Shown here piece by piece: positions 1-14,400 of a stretch of DNA of 64,000 nt; positions within the stretch are counted from its first letter, which is position 1, and each line of letters starts with the position of its first letter. Below the pieces are notes generated by a model. That model searched no databases and had not been told where the DNA came from. It was given only the letters and a program-made list of their open reading frames with translations. A program made the position numbers and the translations under genes. The stretch is from Bos javanicus (lineage: Eukaryota; Chordata; Mammalia; Artiodactyla; Bovidae), in contig NC_083871.1 in NCBI RefSeq assembly GCF_032452875.1, positions 843,692 through 907,691 of the forward strand, written 5' to 3'.

Positions 1-3000
1 AACCCCTTCCAGACAAAGCAGAGGAATCGACCCTCCTGTAGAGATCAGGAGATGAGAAGGGGCTCAGAAGAAGTGGTGCTGGGAAACCTCGGTGTTCTTC
101 TCGAGGGAGACTGGAATGTCGGGGAACTTTCTGTGTCGCATCAAGGCTGCCAAGTACGGTTTCGAACTTAATGATGGCACGTGGGACATCTCTTGAGACG
201 ACTTCGGGGGAAAGGGCTTCATCATGCGTTGGCAGTGTAACCACGTGGTTTGTCTGGAGTTGCGGCAGGATTCTCGAGTTACGATGGGGAATTCAGGATG
301 CCTCCAGTGTTGGCCCATCGAAGTCCAATCTTCCATTCGAGTTGCGAAGGAGAGCTGGGCATTGCTCTCCAGTCACTGCAGGGCAAATAGACCTCATCTT
401 GGCTTGTGTCCAGAAAGTAATGTTCCTCTCCAGGGGCGACAGGGATCTCGGGGTGGCATTCCAGACTCACCCGGGGAGTCAGGCATCGTCTCGTGTGGAA
501 GCAAAGAACTCCGCTCTTGTCTCAAATCGCGACTGGTATCTCTTGGAGCCCCCTGAGTGGCCTAAAGGGAGTTAAGCCTCCTTTGGAGTTTGGAGAGAGG
601 ACTCGGGATGGCACTCCAGGCAATGCAGGAAATGAAGGCCCTCATCTCGCGATGACAGGGGCGCCTCGTGGTTATCCTCGAGCTGCGACGCCAGTGTGGG
701 GTTTCCAACGAGGTATGATGGGGAGCTGACGAAGCCTCTCATGGGGCACCAGGGACGTCGGGTCTCCATGGGAGGGGTGAAGGGGAGCGCGGCATTGCTC
801 TCGAGTCATGGTAGGGTAATCGGGCCTTGAGATGCATTGAAGAAGGACTCTCGAGGTCTTTCTCAGGTTGCGGCAGGAAACCATGGGTTCCCTGGACTTG
901 TGCCGGTGACCTCAGGGAGTTTCTCAGGGTGCCTTTGAAATGTCAGGGATACTGTGGAGTTGGGAGTGGCCTCTCGGGACTCCACTGGGTTTTGTGCAAT
1001 GGAAGAGGTCTTCATCTCCAGTTGAGGCAGGAACCTCAGGGTTCCTCTCCATTTCAGACTCTGATCACAGGGTTCCTGCAGAGTTGGGCCAGGAGAGTCA
1101 GGCCTCGTCTTGGGTTGAAGCATGGAACTCCGCTTGCCTTTCGAGTTGTTCACGGGGTAACAGTCCACTTGTCGAGCTGTATTTGGAACCTGCGGGCTTT
1201 TCCGGACGATGCACGGGGGTGTCAGTGCCCCTTCGTGTTGTGATTGCATCCACAGGGTGGCATTGGAAGAGGTGTCCGGGCATGGATTCTTGTCAAGAGC
1301 AGACTGGGCATCTGGGTCTTTCGGAAGCTGACACCGCCCACGAGGCTCCGTCTCGAATTTCCTCGGGAGACCGGCCTCATCCTGAGGTGTGACTGGATGG
1401 TTGGGACCCCCTTCGAGACAAAGCAGGGGAATGGACCCTCCTGTCGAGATCAGGAGAGAAACAGAGGCTCAGATGAAGTGGTTCTGGGAACCTCGGTGTT
1501 CCTCTGGAGTGAGACCAGGATGTCAGGGAACTTTGTGGGTCACATCAAGGGTGCAAAGTACCATTTCAACCTTCAAGACGGAACGTGGGACTTCTCCTGA
1601 GATGCTTAGCGGGAAAGGGCTTCATCTTGCGATGACGGGGGAACCACGTGGTTTTTCTCGAATTTCGGCGGGATTCTCTAGTTACGACGGGGAATTCAGG
1701 ATGCCTCTTGTGTTGGCCCAGGGAAGTCCAATCTTTCATTCGAGTTGCAAAGGAGAGCTGGAAGTTGCTATCGAGTCACAGCAGGGCACATAGACCTCAT
1801 CTAGGCTTGTGTTCAGAAGCTAATGTTCCTCCCCAGGGGCGACAGGGATTTCGGGGTTGCATTCCAGACTCACCCGGGGAGTCAGGCCTAGTCTCAAGTG
1901 GAAGCAAAGAACTCCGCGCTCCTCTCGAGTAGCAACCGGTATCTCTTGGATTCCACTGCGTGGCCTAAAGGGAGCCAAGCTTCCTATGGAGTTTGGAGAA
2001 AGGACTCGGGATTGCTCTCTAGGCCATGCAGGAAACGAAGGCCCTCATCTCGCAATGCCGGGGGAGTCTCAGGGTTGTTCTCGAGGGGTGGCGCCATTGT
2101 GGGGTTTCTCATGAGGTACTACGGAGAGCTCAAGGAGCCTCTCATGGGGCGTGAGGGAAGTTGGGTCTCCATGCGAGGGTCAGTGGAGAGCGCGTCATTG
2201 CTCTCGAGTCACGATAGGAGAATCGGGCCTCCAGACGCTTTGAAGAAGGACTCTTGAGGTCTTTCTTGGGTTGCGGCAGGAAACCCTGGGTGCCCTGGAC
2301 TTGTGCCGGTGACTTCAGTGAGCTTCTCTGGGTGCCTCTGAGAAGTCAGGGATACTGTGGAGTTGGGAGGGGCCTCTCGGGACTCCACTGGGTATGGTGC
2401 AATGGAAGAGGGCCTCGTACCGAGTTAAGGCAGGAACCTCAGGGTGCCTCTCCATTTCTGACTTCAATCGCAGGCTCCCTGCAGAGTTGGGACAGGAGAG
2501 TCAGGCCTGGTCTTGTGTTGAGGCACGGAACTCCGCTTGCCGCTCGAGTTGTTCACGGGGTGGCAGACCACTTGTCGAGCTGTATTTGGAACCTGTGGGT
2601 TTTTCTGGACGATGCACGGGGGTGTCAGTACCCCTTGGTGTTGTGACTTCATTCACAGGGTTGCATCCGAAGAGGTGTCCTTGCATGGGGTTCTTATCAA
2701 AAGCGGACCGGGACACCAGGGTCCTTTGGAATGTGGCACCAACTACGAGGCCACGTCTCGAATTTCTTCGTGAGACCGGCCTCATCCTGAGGTGCGACGG
2801 GAAGGTCAGGAACCCCTTCCAGACAAAGCAGGGGAATTGACCCTCCTGTTGAGATCAGGAGGGGAGAAGGGGCTCAGAGGAAGTCGTGCTGGGAACTTGG
2901 GTGTTCCTCTCGAGGGAGACCGGTATGTCGGGGTACTTTGTGGGTCCCATCAAGCCTGCCAAGTTCCGTTTTGAACTTCAAGACGGAATGTGGGACTTCT

Positions 3001-6000
3001 CTTTAGACGCCGTCGCGGGAAAGGGCTTCATCTTGCGATGGCGGGGAAACCACGTGGTTTTTCTCAAGTTGTGACGCGATTCTCAACTTTCGACAGGGAA
3101 TTCAGGATGCCTCTTGTGTTGGCCCAGGGAAGTTCAATCTTCCATTCGAGGTGCGAGGGAGAGCTCGGGATTGCTCTCGAGTCACTGCAGGGCAAATAGA
3201 CCTCATCTAGGCTTGTGTCCAGAAGCTAATGTTCCTCTCCAGGGACGACAGGTATCTAGGGGTTTCATTCCAGACTCACCCGGGGAGTCAGGCCTCATCT
3301 CGAGTGGAAGCAAATAACTCCGCTCTCCTCTCGAGTCTTGAAGGGTCTCACTTGAAGCCCACTGAGTGGCCTCAAGGGAGTCAAGCCTCCTGTTGAGTTT
3401 GGAGAGAAGACTAGGGATTTCTCTTCAGGGCATACAGGAAACTAAGGCCCTCATCTCACGATGACGGGGCCGCCTCGTGGGTTTCCTCGAGCTGCGGCGC
3501 CAGTGTGGGGTTTCCCACGAGGTACGACGGGGAGCTCAGGGAGCCTCGCGTGTGGCGCCAGGGAAGTCAGATCTCCCATGCGAGTGGCGAGGGGGGAGCG
3601 GTTAATTGCTCTCGAGTCCCGGTAGGGGCATCGGGCCTCCAGACGCGTTGAAGAAGGACTCTAAAGGTCTTTCTCAGGCTGGGGCAGAGAACCCTGGCTT
3701 TCCTCGACTTGTGCCAGTGATCTCAGGGAGGTTCTCAGGGTGCCTCTGAGAAGTCAGGGATACTGTGGAATTGGAAGGGGTCTCTCGGGACTCCACTGGG
3801 TTTGGAGCAATGGAAGAGGGCCTCATCCTGAGTTGAGGCAGGAAGCTCAGGGTTCCTCTCCATTTCTGACTCCTATCGCAGGGTCCCTGCAGAGTTGGGA
3901 CTCCAGAGGCAGACCTCGTCCTGTGTTGAGGCATGGAACTCCGCTTGCTGCTCGAGTTGTTCACGGGGTGACAGGCCACTTGTCCAGCTGTATTTGGAAC
4001 CTACATGTTTTTCCGGACGATGCACGGGGGTGTCAGTGCCCCTTCGTGTTGTGAATTCATCCACAGGGTTGCATTCAAAGAGGTGTCCAGGCATGGGGTT
4101 CCTGTCAAGAGCGGACCCGGAATTCGAGGTCCTTCGGTATGTGGCACCACCCACGAGGCCAGATCTCAAATTTCTTTGGGAGACCAGCCTCATCCTGTGG
4201 TGCGACGGGAAGGTCAGGAACCCCTTCCAGACAAAGCTGGGGAATCGACCCTCCAGTCCAGATCAGGAGGGGAGAAGGGGCTCAGAGGAAGTGGTGCCGG
4301 GAATTTCGGTGTTCCTCTCGAGGGAAACAGGTATGTCGGGGAACGTTGTGGGTCGCATCAAGGCTGCCAAGTATTGTTTCGACCTTCAAGACGGAACGTA
4401 GTTCTTCTCTTGAGACGCCATCGCGGGAAAGGGCTTCATCTTGCGATGGCGGGGGAACCACGTGATTATTCTCGAGTTCCGGCGGGATTCTCAAGTTACG
4501 ATGGTGAATTCAGGATGCCTCTTGTTTTAGCCCAAGGAAGTCTAATATTCCATTCCAGTAGCAGGGGAGCTAGTAATTACTCTCGAATCACTGCAGGGCA
4601 AATAGACTTCATATAGGCTTGTGTCCAGAAGCTAATGTTCCTCTCCAGGAAAGACAGGGATCTCGGGGTTGCATTCCAGACTCACCCGGGGAGTCAGGCC
4701 TCATACCGAGTGGAATGAAAGAATTCTGCTTTCCTCTCGAGTCACGACGGGTATCTCTTGGAGCCCCTTGAGTGGCCTAAAGGGAGTCAAGCCTCCTGTG
4801 GAGTTTGGAGAATAGACTCGGGATGGCTCTCCTGGCCATGCAGGAAATGAAAGCCCTCATCTGGCGGTGACGGGGTCGCCTCGTGGTTTTTCCCGAGCTG
4901 TGGCCCCAGTGTGAGGTTCTCACGATGTACGACAGGGAGCTCAGGGAACCTCTCTTGTGGCACCAGGGAAGTCAGGTCTCCCATGCGAGGCGAGGGGGAG
5001 TGCGTCATTGCTCTCGAGTCACGGTAGGGGAATCGGGTCTCAAGACGCTTTGAAGAAGGACCCTCGAGTTTTTCTCGTGTTGTGGCAGGAAACGCTGGGT
5101 TCCCTCGACTTGTGCCCGGGAACTCTTTCAGCTTCTCAGCTTGCCTGTGAGAAGTAGGGGTACTGTGGAATTGGGAGGGCGTCTCTGGACTCCACTGGGT
5201 TTGGTGCAATGGAAGAGGGCCTCATCCCGACTTGAGGCAGGAACCTCAGGGTTCCTTTCTACTTCTGACCCCGATCGCAGGGTCCCTGCAGAGTTGCGAC
5301 AGGAGAGGCAGGCCACGTTTTGTGTTGAGGCATGGAACTCCGCTTGCCTCTGGAGCCGTTCACGGGGTGACAGGACACTTGTCCAGCTGTATTTGAAACC
5401 TACAGCTTTTTCCAGATGATGCACGGGAGTGTCAGTTCTTTCCGTATTGCTACTTCATCCACAGGGTTGCATTCGAAGAGGTTTCCGAGCATTGGGTTTT
5501 TATCAAGAGCGGACCGGGAAATCGGGGTCCTTCGGAATGTGGCACCACCCACGAGGCCACGTCTCAAATTTCTTCTTGAGTCCGGCCTCATTCTAAGGTG
5601 CGACGGGAAGGTCGCAAACCCCTTCCAGACAAAGCAGGGGAATCGGCCCTCCTGTCCAGATCAGGAGGGGAGAAGGGGCTCAGAGGATGTGGTGCACGGA
5701 AACTTCGGTGTTCCTCTCAAGGGAGACAGGTATGTCAGGGAACTTTGTGGGTCGCCTCATGGCTGCCAGGTACCGTTTCGAACTTCAAGATGGCACGTGG
5801 GATTTCTCCTGAGACTCAATCCCGGGAAAGGGCTTCATCTGGTGATGGGGGAGGGGAACCACGTGGTTTTTCTCGAGTTGCGGTGGGATTCTCGATTTAT
5901 GACGGGGAATTCAGGATGCCTCTGGTGTTGGACCAGGGAAGTCCAATCTTTCATTCGAGGTGGGAGGGAGAGCTGGCGATTGCTCTCGTGTCACTGCAGA

Positions 6001-8410
6001 GCAAATAGCCCTCATCTAGGCTTGTGTCCAGAAGCTAATGTTCCTCTCCAGAGGCGACAGGGATCTCTGGGTTGCATTCCAGACTCACCCGGGGAGTCAG
6101 GCCTCGTCTCGAGTGGAAGCAAAGAACTCCGCTTTCCTCTCGAGTCGGGACGGGTATCTTTTGGAGCACCCTGAGTGGCCTAAAGGGAGTCAAGCCTCCT
6201 GTGGAGTTTGCAGAGAAGACTAGGGATGGCTATTCAGGTCATGCAGGAAACAAAGTCCATCATCTCGTGATGACGGGTGTGCCTCATGGTTTTTCTCGAG
6301 CTGGAGCGCCAGTGTGGGGTGTCCCACGAGGTACGACGGCGAGCTGAGGGAGCCTCTTGTTGGGCACCAGGGAATTCGGGTCTCCATGCAAGGGGCAAGG
6401 GGGTGCGCGCCATTGCTCTCGAGTCATGGGAGGGGAATCGGTCCTGGAGACGCATTGAAGAAGTCTTCTTGAGGTCTTTCTCCTGTTGTGGCAGGAAACC
6501 CGGGGTTCCCCTGACTTGTGCCGGTGAGATCAGGGAGCTTCTGAGGGTGCCTCTGAGAAGTCAGGGATACTGTGGATTTGGGAGGGGCCTCTCGGGACTC
6601 CACTGGGTTTGGTGCAATGGAGGAGGGACTCGTCTCGAGTTGATGCAGGAACCTCAGGGTTCCTCTCCATTTCTGACTCCGAAGGCAGGGTCCTTGCAGA
6701 GTTGGGACAGGAGAGGCAGGCCTCGTTTTGTGTTGAGGCATGGAACTCCGTTTGCCGCTCGATTTGTTCAAGGGGTGACAGGTCACTTGTCGAGCTGTAT
6801 TTGGAACCTATGGGTTTTTCCAGACGATGCATGGGGGTGTCAGTGGCCCTTCATGTTGCGATTTCAACCACAGGGTTGCATTCTAAGAGGTGTCCGGGCA
6901 CGTGTTGTTATCAAGGGTGGAGAGGGACATCGGGGTCCTTCGGAATGTGGCACCACCCACGAGGCCACGTCTTGAATTTCCTCATGAGACCGGCCTCATC
7001 CTGAGGTGCTACGGAAAGATCGGGAACCCCTTCCAGACAAAGCAGGGGAATCTACCCTCCTGTCGAGATCAGGAGGGTAGAAGGGGCTCTGTTGAATTGG
7101 TGCCCGGAAACCTCGGTGTTCCTCTGGAGTGAGACTGGTATGTCGGGAAACTTTGTGGGTCGCATCAAGGCTGCCAAGTACCGTTTCGATCTTCAAGATG
7201 GCACATGGGACTTCTCTTGAGACGCCATCGTGGGAAAGGGCTTCATTTTGCGATGGCGGGGGAACCACGTGTTTTTTCTCGAGTTGGGGCGGGATTCTGG
7301 AGTTACGACTGGGAATTCAGCATACCTCTTGTTTCCCCCAGGGACGTCCAGTCTTCCATTCGAGTTGCTAGGGAGAGCTGGGATTGTTCTCGAGTAACTG
7401 CAGGGCAAATAGACCTCATCTAGGCTTGTGTCCAGAAACTAATGTTCCTCTGCAGGGGCGACAGGAAACTCGGGTTGCATTCCAGTCTCACCCAGGGAGT
7501 CAGGCCTCATCTAGAGTGGAAGCAAAGAACTCCGCTCTCCTCTCGAGTCGACAGGTATCTCTTGGAGCCCCCTGAGTGGCCTAAAGTAAGTCAAGCCTTC
7601 TGTTGATTTTGCAGAGAAGACTCGGGAAGGTTTTCCAGGCCATGCAGGAAACGAAGGCCCTCATCTTGCTTGACGGGCGAGTCTGGGGGTTTATCTCGAG
7701 CTGCAGTGCCAGTGTGGGGTTTCTCACAAGGTACAACGGGCAGCTCAGAATGACTCCCTGGTGGAGCCAGGGAAGTCAGATCTCCATGGGAGTGGCAAGG
7801 GGAAGCGTGTCATTGCTCTCGAGTCATGGTAGGGGAATCGGGCCTTAAGACGTGTTAAAGAAGGACTCTCGAGGTCTTTCTTTGGTTGTGGAAGGAAACA
7901 CTTGGTTCCCCTGACTTGTACCAGACCTCAGGGAACTTTTGAGGGGGCCGCTGATAAGTCAGGGATACTGTGGATTTGGGAGGGGACTCTCAGGACTCCT
8001 CTGGGTTTGGTGCAATGGAAGACGGTCTCATCTCGAGTTCAGGCAGGAACTTGAGGGCTCCTCTCCATTTCTTACTTCGATCCAAGGGTCCAAGCATAGT
8101 TGGGATTGGAGGGTAAGGCCTCGTTTTGGGTTTATGCATGGAACTCCGCTTACCTCTCGAGTTGTTCACGTTGTGACAGGCCATTTGTCAAGCTGTATTT
8201 GGAACCTTCGGGTTTTTCCAGACGATACACGGGGTGTAACTGCCCCTTTGTGTTGCGACTTCATCCACAGTGTGGTGTTCGAGGAGGTTTCCGGGCATGG
8301 GGTTCTTGTCAAGAGCGGATCAGGAAATCAGGGTCCTTCGGAATGTGGCACCACCCACTAGGCTACGTCTCGAATTTCTTCGTGAGAACAGCCTCATCCT
8401 GAGGTGCGAC
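1..8410 (+). repeat. Satellite I (1.715-type) array, block A, forward orientation
   Basis: Tandem array of ~1.40-kb units. The landmark GTGCAATGGAAGAG (or a one- or two-base variant) falls at 994, 2397, 3805, 5204, 6612 and 8010, giving spacings of 1403, 1408, 1399, 1408 and 1398. EcoRI sites (GAATTC) recur in the same register at 289, 1692, 3098, 4506, 5907 and 7313. Inside a unit, TCTCGAG-like cores recur at ~31 bp and its multiples. Period, EcoRI register and subrepeat match what is known of bovine satellite I, the major pericentromeric satellite of cattle autosomes. Copies differ from each other by scattered substitutions and small indels, often at CpG. The block ends abruptly at 8410, where the unit orientation flips. 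No transcript or protein is inferred. The family identification is from memory of its period, subrepeat and PCR-fragment sequence, not from an alignment. Confidence 0.93.
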
Positions 8411-11400
8411 TCGAGAAAAACCACGTGGTTCCCCCGTCATCGCAAGATGAAGCCCTTTCCCGCTACATCGTCTCAGGAGAAGTCCCACGTTCCGTCTTGA
8501 AGGGCAAAACCGTACTTGGCACCCTTGATGTGACCCACAGAGTTCCCAGACATACTGGTCTTCCTCGAGAGGAACAGCGAAGTTCCCGGCACCACTTCCT
8601 CTGAGCCCCTTCTCCCCTCCTGATCTCTACAGGAGGGTCGATTCCCCTGCTTTGTCTGGAAGGGGTTCCCGACCTTCCCATCGCACCTCAGGATGAGGCC
8701 GGTCTCACAAAGAAATTCGAGACGTTGCCCCGTGGTTATTGCCACATTCCAAAGAACTCCAATATCACGGTCTGCTCTTGATAAGAACCCGGTGCACGGA
8801 CACCTCTTTGGATGCAACCCTGTAGATGAAGTCACAACACGAAGGGGCCCTGACACCCCCATGAATCGTCCGGAAAAACCCGTAGATTCCAAATACAGCT
8901 GGACAAGTGGCCTGTCATCCTCTGAACAACTCGAGCGGCAAGCGGAGTTCCATGCCTCAACACAAGACGAGGCCTGCCTCTCCTGTCCCAACCCTGCAGG
9001 GACCCTGCGATCAGAGTCTGAAATGGAAAGGAACCCTCAAGTTCCTGCCTCAACTCCGGATGAGGCCCTCTTTCATTGCACCAAACCCAGTGGAGTCCCG
9101 AGAGGCCCCTCCCAATTCCACAGTATTCCAGAATTCTCAGAGGCACCCTGAGAAGCTCCATGAATTCACCGGCACAAGTTGAGGGAACCCAGCGTTTCCT
9201 GCCTCAACCCGAGGAAGACCTCGAGAGTCCTCTTCAATGCGTCTTGAGGCCCAATTCCCCTACCGTGACTCAGGAGCAATGACACGCTCCCCCTCGCCAC
9301 TCGCATGGGAGACCTGACTTGCCTGGAGCCACACGACAGGCTCCTTGAGCTCCCAATTGTACTTCATGAGAAACCCCACACTGGCACCGCAGCTCGAGGA
9401 AAATCAGGAGGAGCACCCGTCATCCCGAGGTGAGGGCCTTCGTTTCCTGCATGACTGCAGAACCATCCCTAGTCTTCTCTCCAAACCCCACGGGAGGCTT
9501 GACTTGCTTTAGGCCCTCAGGGTTCTCCAAGAGATACCCGTCGCGACTGGAGAGGAGAGCGGAGTTCTTTACTTCCACTCGAGACTAGGCCTGACTCCCC
9601 GGGTGCGTCTGGAATGCAACCCCAAGATCCCTGTCGCTCCTGGAGAGTAACATTAGCTTCTGGACACAAGCCTAGATGAGGTCTATTTGCCCTGCAGTGA
9701 CTCGAGACCAATCCCCAGCTCTCCTTTGCAACTCGAATGGAAGATTGGACTTCCCTGGGCCAACACAAGAGGTATCCAGAATTCCCTGTCGTTACTCGAG
9801 AATCCTGCCGCAACTTGAGAAAAACCACGTGGTTCCCCAGTCATCGCAAGATGAAGCTCTTTCCCATACAGCATCTCAGGAGAAGTCCCACGTTCCGTCT
9901 TGAAGTTCGAAATGGCACTTGGCACCCTTGATGCGACCCAAAAAGTTCCCCGAAATACCGGACTCACTCGAGAGGAACACTGAGGTTCCCGGCACCACTT
10001 CATCTGAACCCCTGCTCCCCTCCTGATCTCGACAGGAAGGTCCATTCTCCTGCTTGTCTGGAAGGCTTCCCGACCTTTCAGTCACACCTCAGGATGAGGC
10101 CGGTCTCACTAGGGAATTCGAGACGGAGCCTCGTGCGCAGTGCCACCTTCTGAAAGACCCCGATTTCCCGGTCCGCTCTTGACAAGAACACGATGCCCGG
10201 ACACCTCTTCAAACGTCACCCTGTGGATGAAGTCGCAACATGTAGGGGCACTGACACCCACGTGAATCGTCTGGAAAAAACCGCAGGTTTCAAATACAGC
10301 TCAACAAGTGGCCTGTCACCCCGTGAACAACTCGAGAGGCAAGCGGAGTTCCACGCCTCAACCCAAGACTAGGCCTCACTCTCCTCTCCCAACTCTGCAG
10401 GAACCCTGCGATCGGAGTCTGAAATGGAGAGGAAACCTGAGGTTTCTTCCTCAACAGGAGATGAGGCCCTCTTACATTGCAACAAACCCAGTGGAGTCCT
10501 GAGAGCCCCCTCCCAATTCCACTGTATCCCTGACTTCTCAGAGGCACCCTGAGAAGCGCCCTACGTCACCTGAACAAAACGAGGGAAGCCAGGGTTTCCT
10601 GCCGCAACCTGAGAAACACGCGAGAGCCCTTCTTCAAAGTGTCTCGAGGCCCGATTCCCCTGCCATGACTCGACAGCAATGACGCGCTCCCCCTCGCCCC
10701 TCACATGGAGACCCCAATTCCCTGGAGCCCCACGAGAGGCTCCCTGAGCTCCCCTTCATACCTCGTGAGAAAAGCCATACTGCGCCACAGCTCGAGAAAA
10801 ACCACGAGACTCGCATGTCATCGCGAGATGAGGGCCTTCGTTTCCTTCATGGCCTAGAGAGTAATCCCGAGTCCTCTGTCCAAACTCCACAGGAGGCTGT
10901 ACTCCCTTTAGGCCACTCATTGGGCTCCAAGAGATACCCGTTGCGACTCGAGAGGGTAGCGGAGTTCTTTGTTTCCACTCAAGACCAGGCCTGACTCCCC
11001 GGGTGAGCCTGGAATGCAACCCTGAGATCACTGTCGGCCATGGAGAGGAACATTAGCTTCTGGACACAAGACTAAATGAGGTCTATTTAACCTTCAGTGA
11101 TGCGAGAGCAATCCCCAGCTCTGCTTTGCAACTCGAATGGAAGATTGGACTTCCCTGGGTCCACACAAGAGGCATCCTGAATTCCCCGTCGTAATTCGAG
11201 AGTCCTGCCGCAACTCGAGAAAAACCATGTGGTTCCCCCGTCATCGAAAGATGAAGCCCTTTCTCGATACAGCATCTCAAGAGAAGTCCCACGTTCCATC
11301 TTGAAGGTCGAAACAGTACTTGGCACCATTGATGCGCCCATAAAATTTCTCCAAAATACCAGACTCACTCGAGAGGAACACCGAAGTTCCCGGAACCACT

Positions 11401-14400
11401 TCATCTGAGCCCCATCTCACTTCCTGATCTCGACAGTAGGTTCTATTCCCCTGCTTTTTCTGGAAGGGATTCCCGACCTTCCCGTCGCACCTCAGGATAA
11501 GGCCAGTCTCACGAAGAAATTCGAGACATAGCCTCGTGTGTGGTGCCACATTCTGAAAAAGACCCTGATTTCCCGGTCCGCTCTTGAGAAGAATCCGATG
11601 CATGGACCCCTCTTCGAATGCAACCCTGTGGATGAAGACACAACATGAAAGGTCACTGACACTCTCTTGCATCTTCCGTAAAAACGTGCAGGTTCCAAAT
11701 ACAGGTCGACAAGTGGCCTGTGACCCCATGAACAATTTGAGAGGTAAGAGGAGTTCCATGCCTCAACCAAAAACGAGGCCTTACTCTCCTGTCCAAACTC
11801 TGCAGGGACCCTGCGATCAGAGTCAGAAATGGAGAGGAATCCTGAGGTTCCTGCCTGAAATCGACATGAGGCCCTCTTCCATTGCACCAACCCAGAGGAG
11901 TCCCGAGAGGCCACTCCTGACTCCACAGTATCCCTGACTTCTCAGAGGCACTCTGAGAAGCTCCCTAAGGTCACCTGCACAAGTCGAGGGAACCCAGGTT
12001 TTCCTGCCACAACCCGAGAAAGACCTCGAGAGTCCTTCTTCAACGCGTCTTGAGGCCCGATCCCCTACCATGACTCGAGAGCAATGACGTGCTCCCCCTC
12101 GCCACGAGCATGGGAGACCTGACTTCCCTGCTCCAAAAAGGAGGCTCCCTGAGTACCCCGCCATACCTCGTGAAAAACCCCACACTAGCGCCGCAGCTGG
12201 AGAAGTACCACGAGACAACCCCGTCTTCGGGAGATGAGGGCCTTCGTTTCCTGCAAGGCCTGGAGAGCCATCCCGAGTCTTCTCTCCAAACTCCAGAGTA
12301 GGCTTCACTCCCTTTAGGCCACTAAGGGGGCTTCAAGAGATACCAGTCGTGACTCTAGAGGAGGGTGGAGTTCTTTGCTTCCACTCGGGATGAGGCCTGA
12401 CTCCCCGAGAGAGTCTCGAATGCAACCCCGAGATCCCTGTCGCCACTGGTGATGAACATTCGCTTCTGGACACAAGCCTAGATGAGGGCTATTTGCCCTA
12501 TAGTGACTCCAGAGTAATCCCGAGCTCTCCCTCGCACCTCGAATGGAAGATTGGACTTCCCTGGGCAAACACAAGAGGCATCCTGAATTCCCCATCGTAA
12601 CTCGAGAATCCTGCCACAAATCGAGAAAAACCACGTGGTTCCCACGCCATTGCAAGATGAAGCCCTATCCCACGACGGCGTCTCAAGAGAAGTCCCACGT
12701 TCCATCTTGAAGTTCGAAACGGTACTTGGCAGCCTTGATGCGACCCACAATATTCCCCGACATACCGGTCTCCCTTGAGAGGAACACCGAGGTTCCCAGT
12801 ACCACTTCCTCTGAGACCCTTCTCCCCTCTTGTTCTCGACAGAAGGGTCCATTCCCCTGCTTTATCTGGAAGCGGTTCCCAACCTTCCGGTCACACCTCA
12901 GGATAAGGCCGGTCTCACTAAGAAATTCGAGACGGGGCCTGGTGGGTGGTGCCACATTCCGAAGAACCCAGATGTCCCAGTCCGCTCTTGATAAGGACCC
13001 GATGGCCGGACACTTCTTCGAATGCAACCCTGTAGATGAAGTGGAAACACAAAGAGGAACTGACACCCCCGTGCATTGTCTGGAAAAACCCATAGGTTCC
13101 AAATACAGCTCGACAAGTGGCCTGTCACCCCATGAACAAATCGAGGGGCAAGTGGAGTTCCATGCCTCAACACAAGACGAGGCCTGTCTCTCCTGTCCCA
13201 ACTCTGCAGGGACCCTGTGATAGGAATCAGAAATGGAGAGGCACACTGTGGTTCCTGCCTCAGCTCAGCACGAGGTCATCTTCCATTGCACCAAACCCAG
13301 TGGATTCCCGAGAGGCCCCTCCCAACTCCACAGTATCCATGATTTCTCAGAGGCACGCTGAGAAGCTCCCTGAGGTCATCGGCACAAGTCGAGGGAACCC
13401 AGGGTTTCTAGAGGCAACCTGAGAAAGACCTCGAGAGTCCTTCTTCAACGCGTCTTGGGGCCCGATGCCCCTACCATGACTTGAGAGCAATGACGCCCTC
13501 CCCCTGGCCACTCGCATGGGAGACCTGACTTCCCTGGAGCCACACGAGAGGCTCCCTGAGCTTCAGTCGTACCTCGTGGGAAACCCAACAGTGGTGCCGC
13601 AGTTCGAAGAAAACCACAAGGCGCCCCCATCATCGCGAAATGAGGGCCTTCGTTTCCAGCATGGCCTGGAGAGCCATCCCGAGTCTTCTCTCCAAAACTC
13701 CACAGGAGGCTTGACTCCCTTTAGGCCACTCAGGGGGCTCCAAGAGATACCCGTCACGACTTGAGAGGAGCGCAGAGTTCTTTGCTTCCCTCGAGACGAG
13801 GCCTGACTCCCCGGCTGAGTCTGGAATGCAACCCCGAGATCCCTATCGCCCCTGAAGAGGAACATTAGTTTCTGGACACAAGGCTAGATGAGGTCTATTT
13901 TCCCTGTAGGGACTCGAGAGCAACCCCCAGGTCTCCCTCGCAACTTCAATGGAAGATTGGACGTCCGTGGGCCACCACAAGAGGCATCCTGAATTCCCCA
14001 TCGTAACGCGAAGATCCCACCGCACCTCGAGAAAAACCACGTGGTTCCCCCGCCATCGCAAGATGAAGCCCTTTCCCGCGAAGGCGTCTCAAGAGAAGTC
14101 CCACGTTCCGTCTTGAAGTTCGAAACGGTACTTGGAAGCCTTGATGCGACCTACAAAGTTCGCCGACATACCAATCTCCCTCGAGAGGAACACCGAGCTT
14201 CCCAGCACCACTTCCTCTGAGCCCCTTCTCCCTTCCTTATCTCGACAGGAGGGTGGATTCCCCTGCTTTATCTGGAAGCGGTTCCCAACCTTCCTGTCAC
14301 CCCTCAGGATGAGGCCGGTCTCATGAAGAAATTTGAGACGGGGCTCGGTGGGTGGTGCCACATTCTGAAGGACCCCGATATCCCGGCCCGCTCTGGACAA

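Noticed and set aside
171..575. Overlapping frames at the window start suggesting a gene
   Set aside because: The sequence is a satellite I unit, with the same motifs repeated every ~1.40 kb. There is no splice structure or conserved domain.
2764..2780. CENP-B-box-like string TTCGTGAGACCGGCC in satellite units
   Set aside because: The core requires TTCG-N4-A-N2-CGGG. The first five fixed bases fit but only one of the last four does, so it is not a credible CENP-B box.
5416..6174. Open frame of 252 codons, and similar long frames such as 14304-15065 (253 codons, minus strand) and 4005-4616 (203 codons)
   Set aside because: They lie wholly inside satellite I units and have homologues in other units broken by stops or frameshifts. 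They overlap equally long frames on the other strand and match no protein family I recognise. Low stop frequency in the GC-rich repeat explains them.
1..8410. Regular ~31-bp repeats suggesting a CRISPR array
   Set aside because: The repeats are directly abutting, degenerate and nested in 1.4-kb units. There are no unique spacers, leader or cas genes, and the sequence is mammalian.
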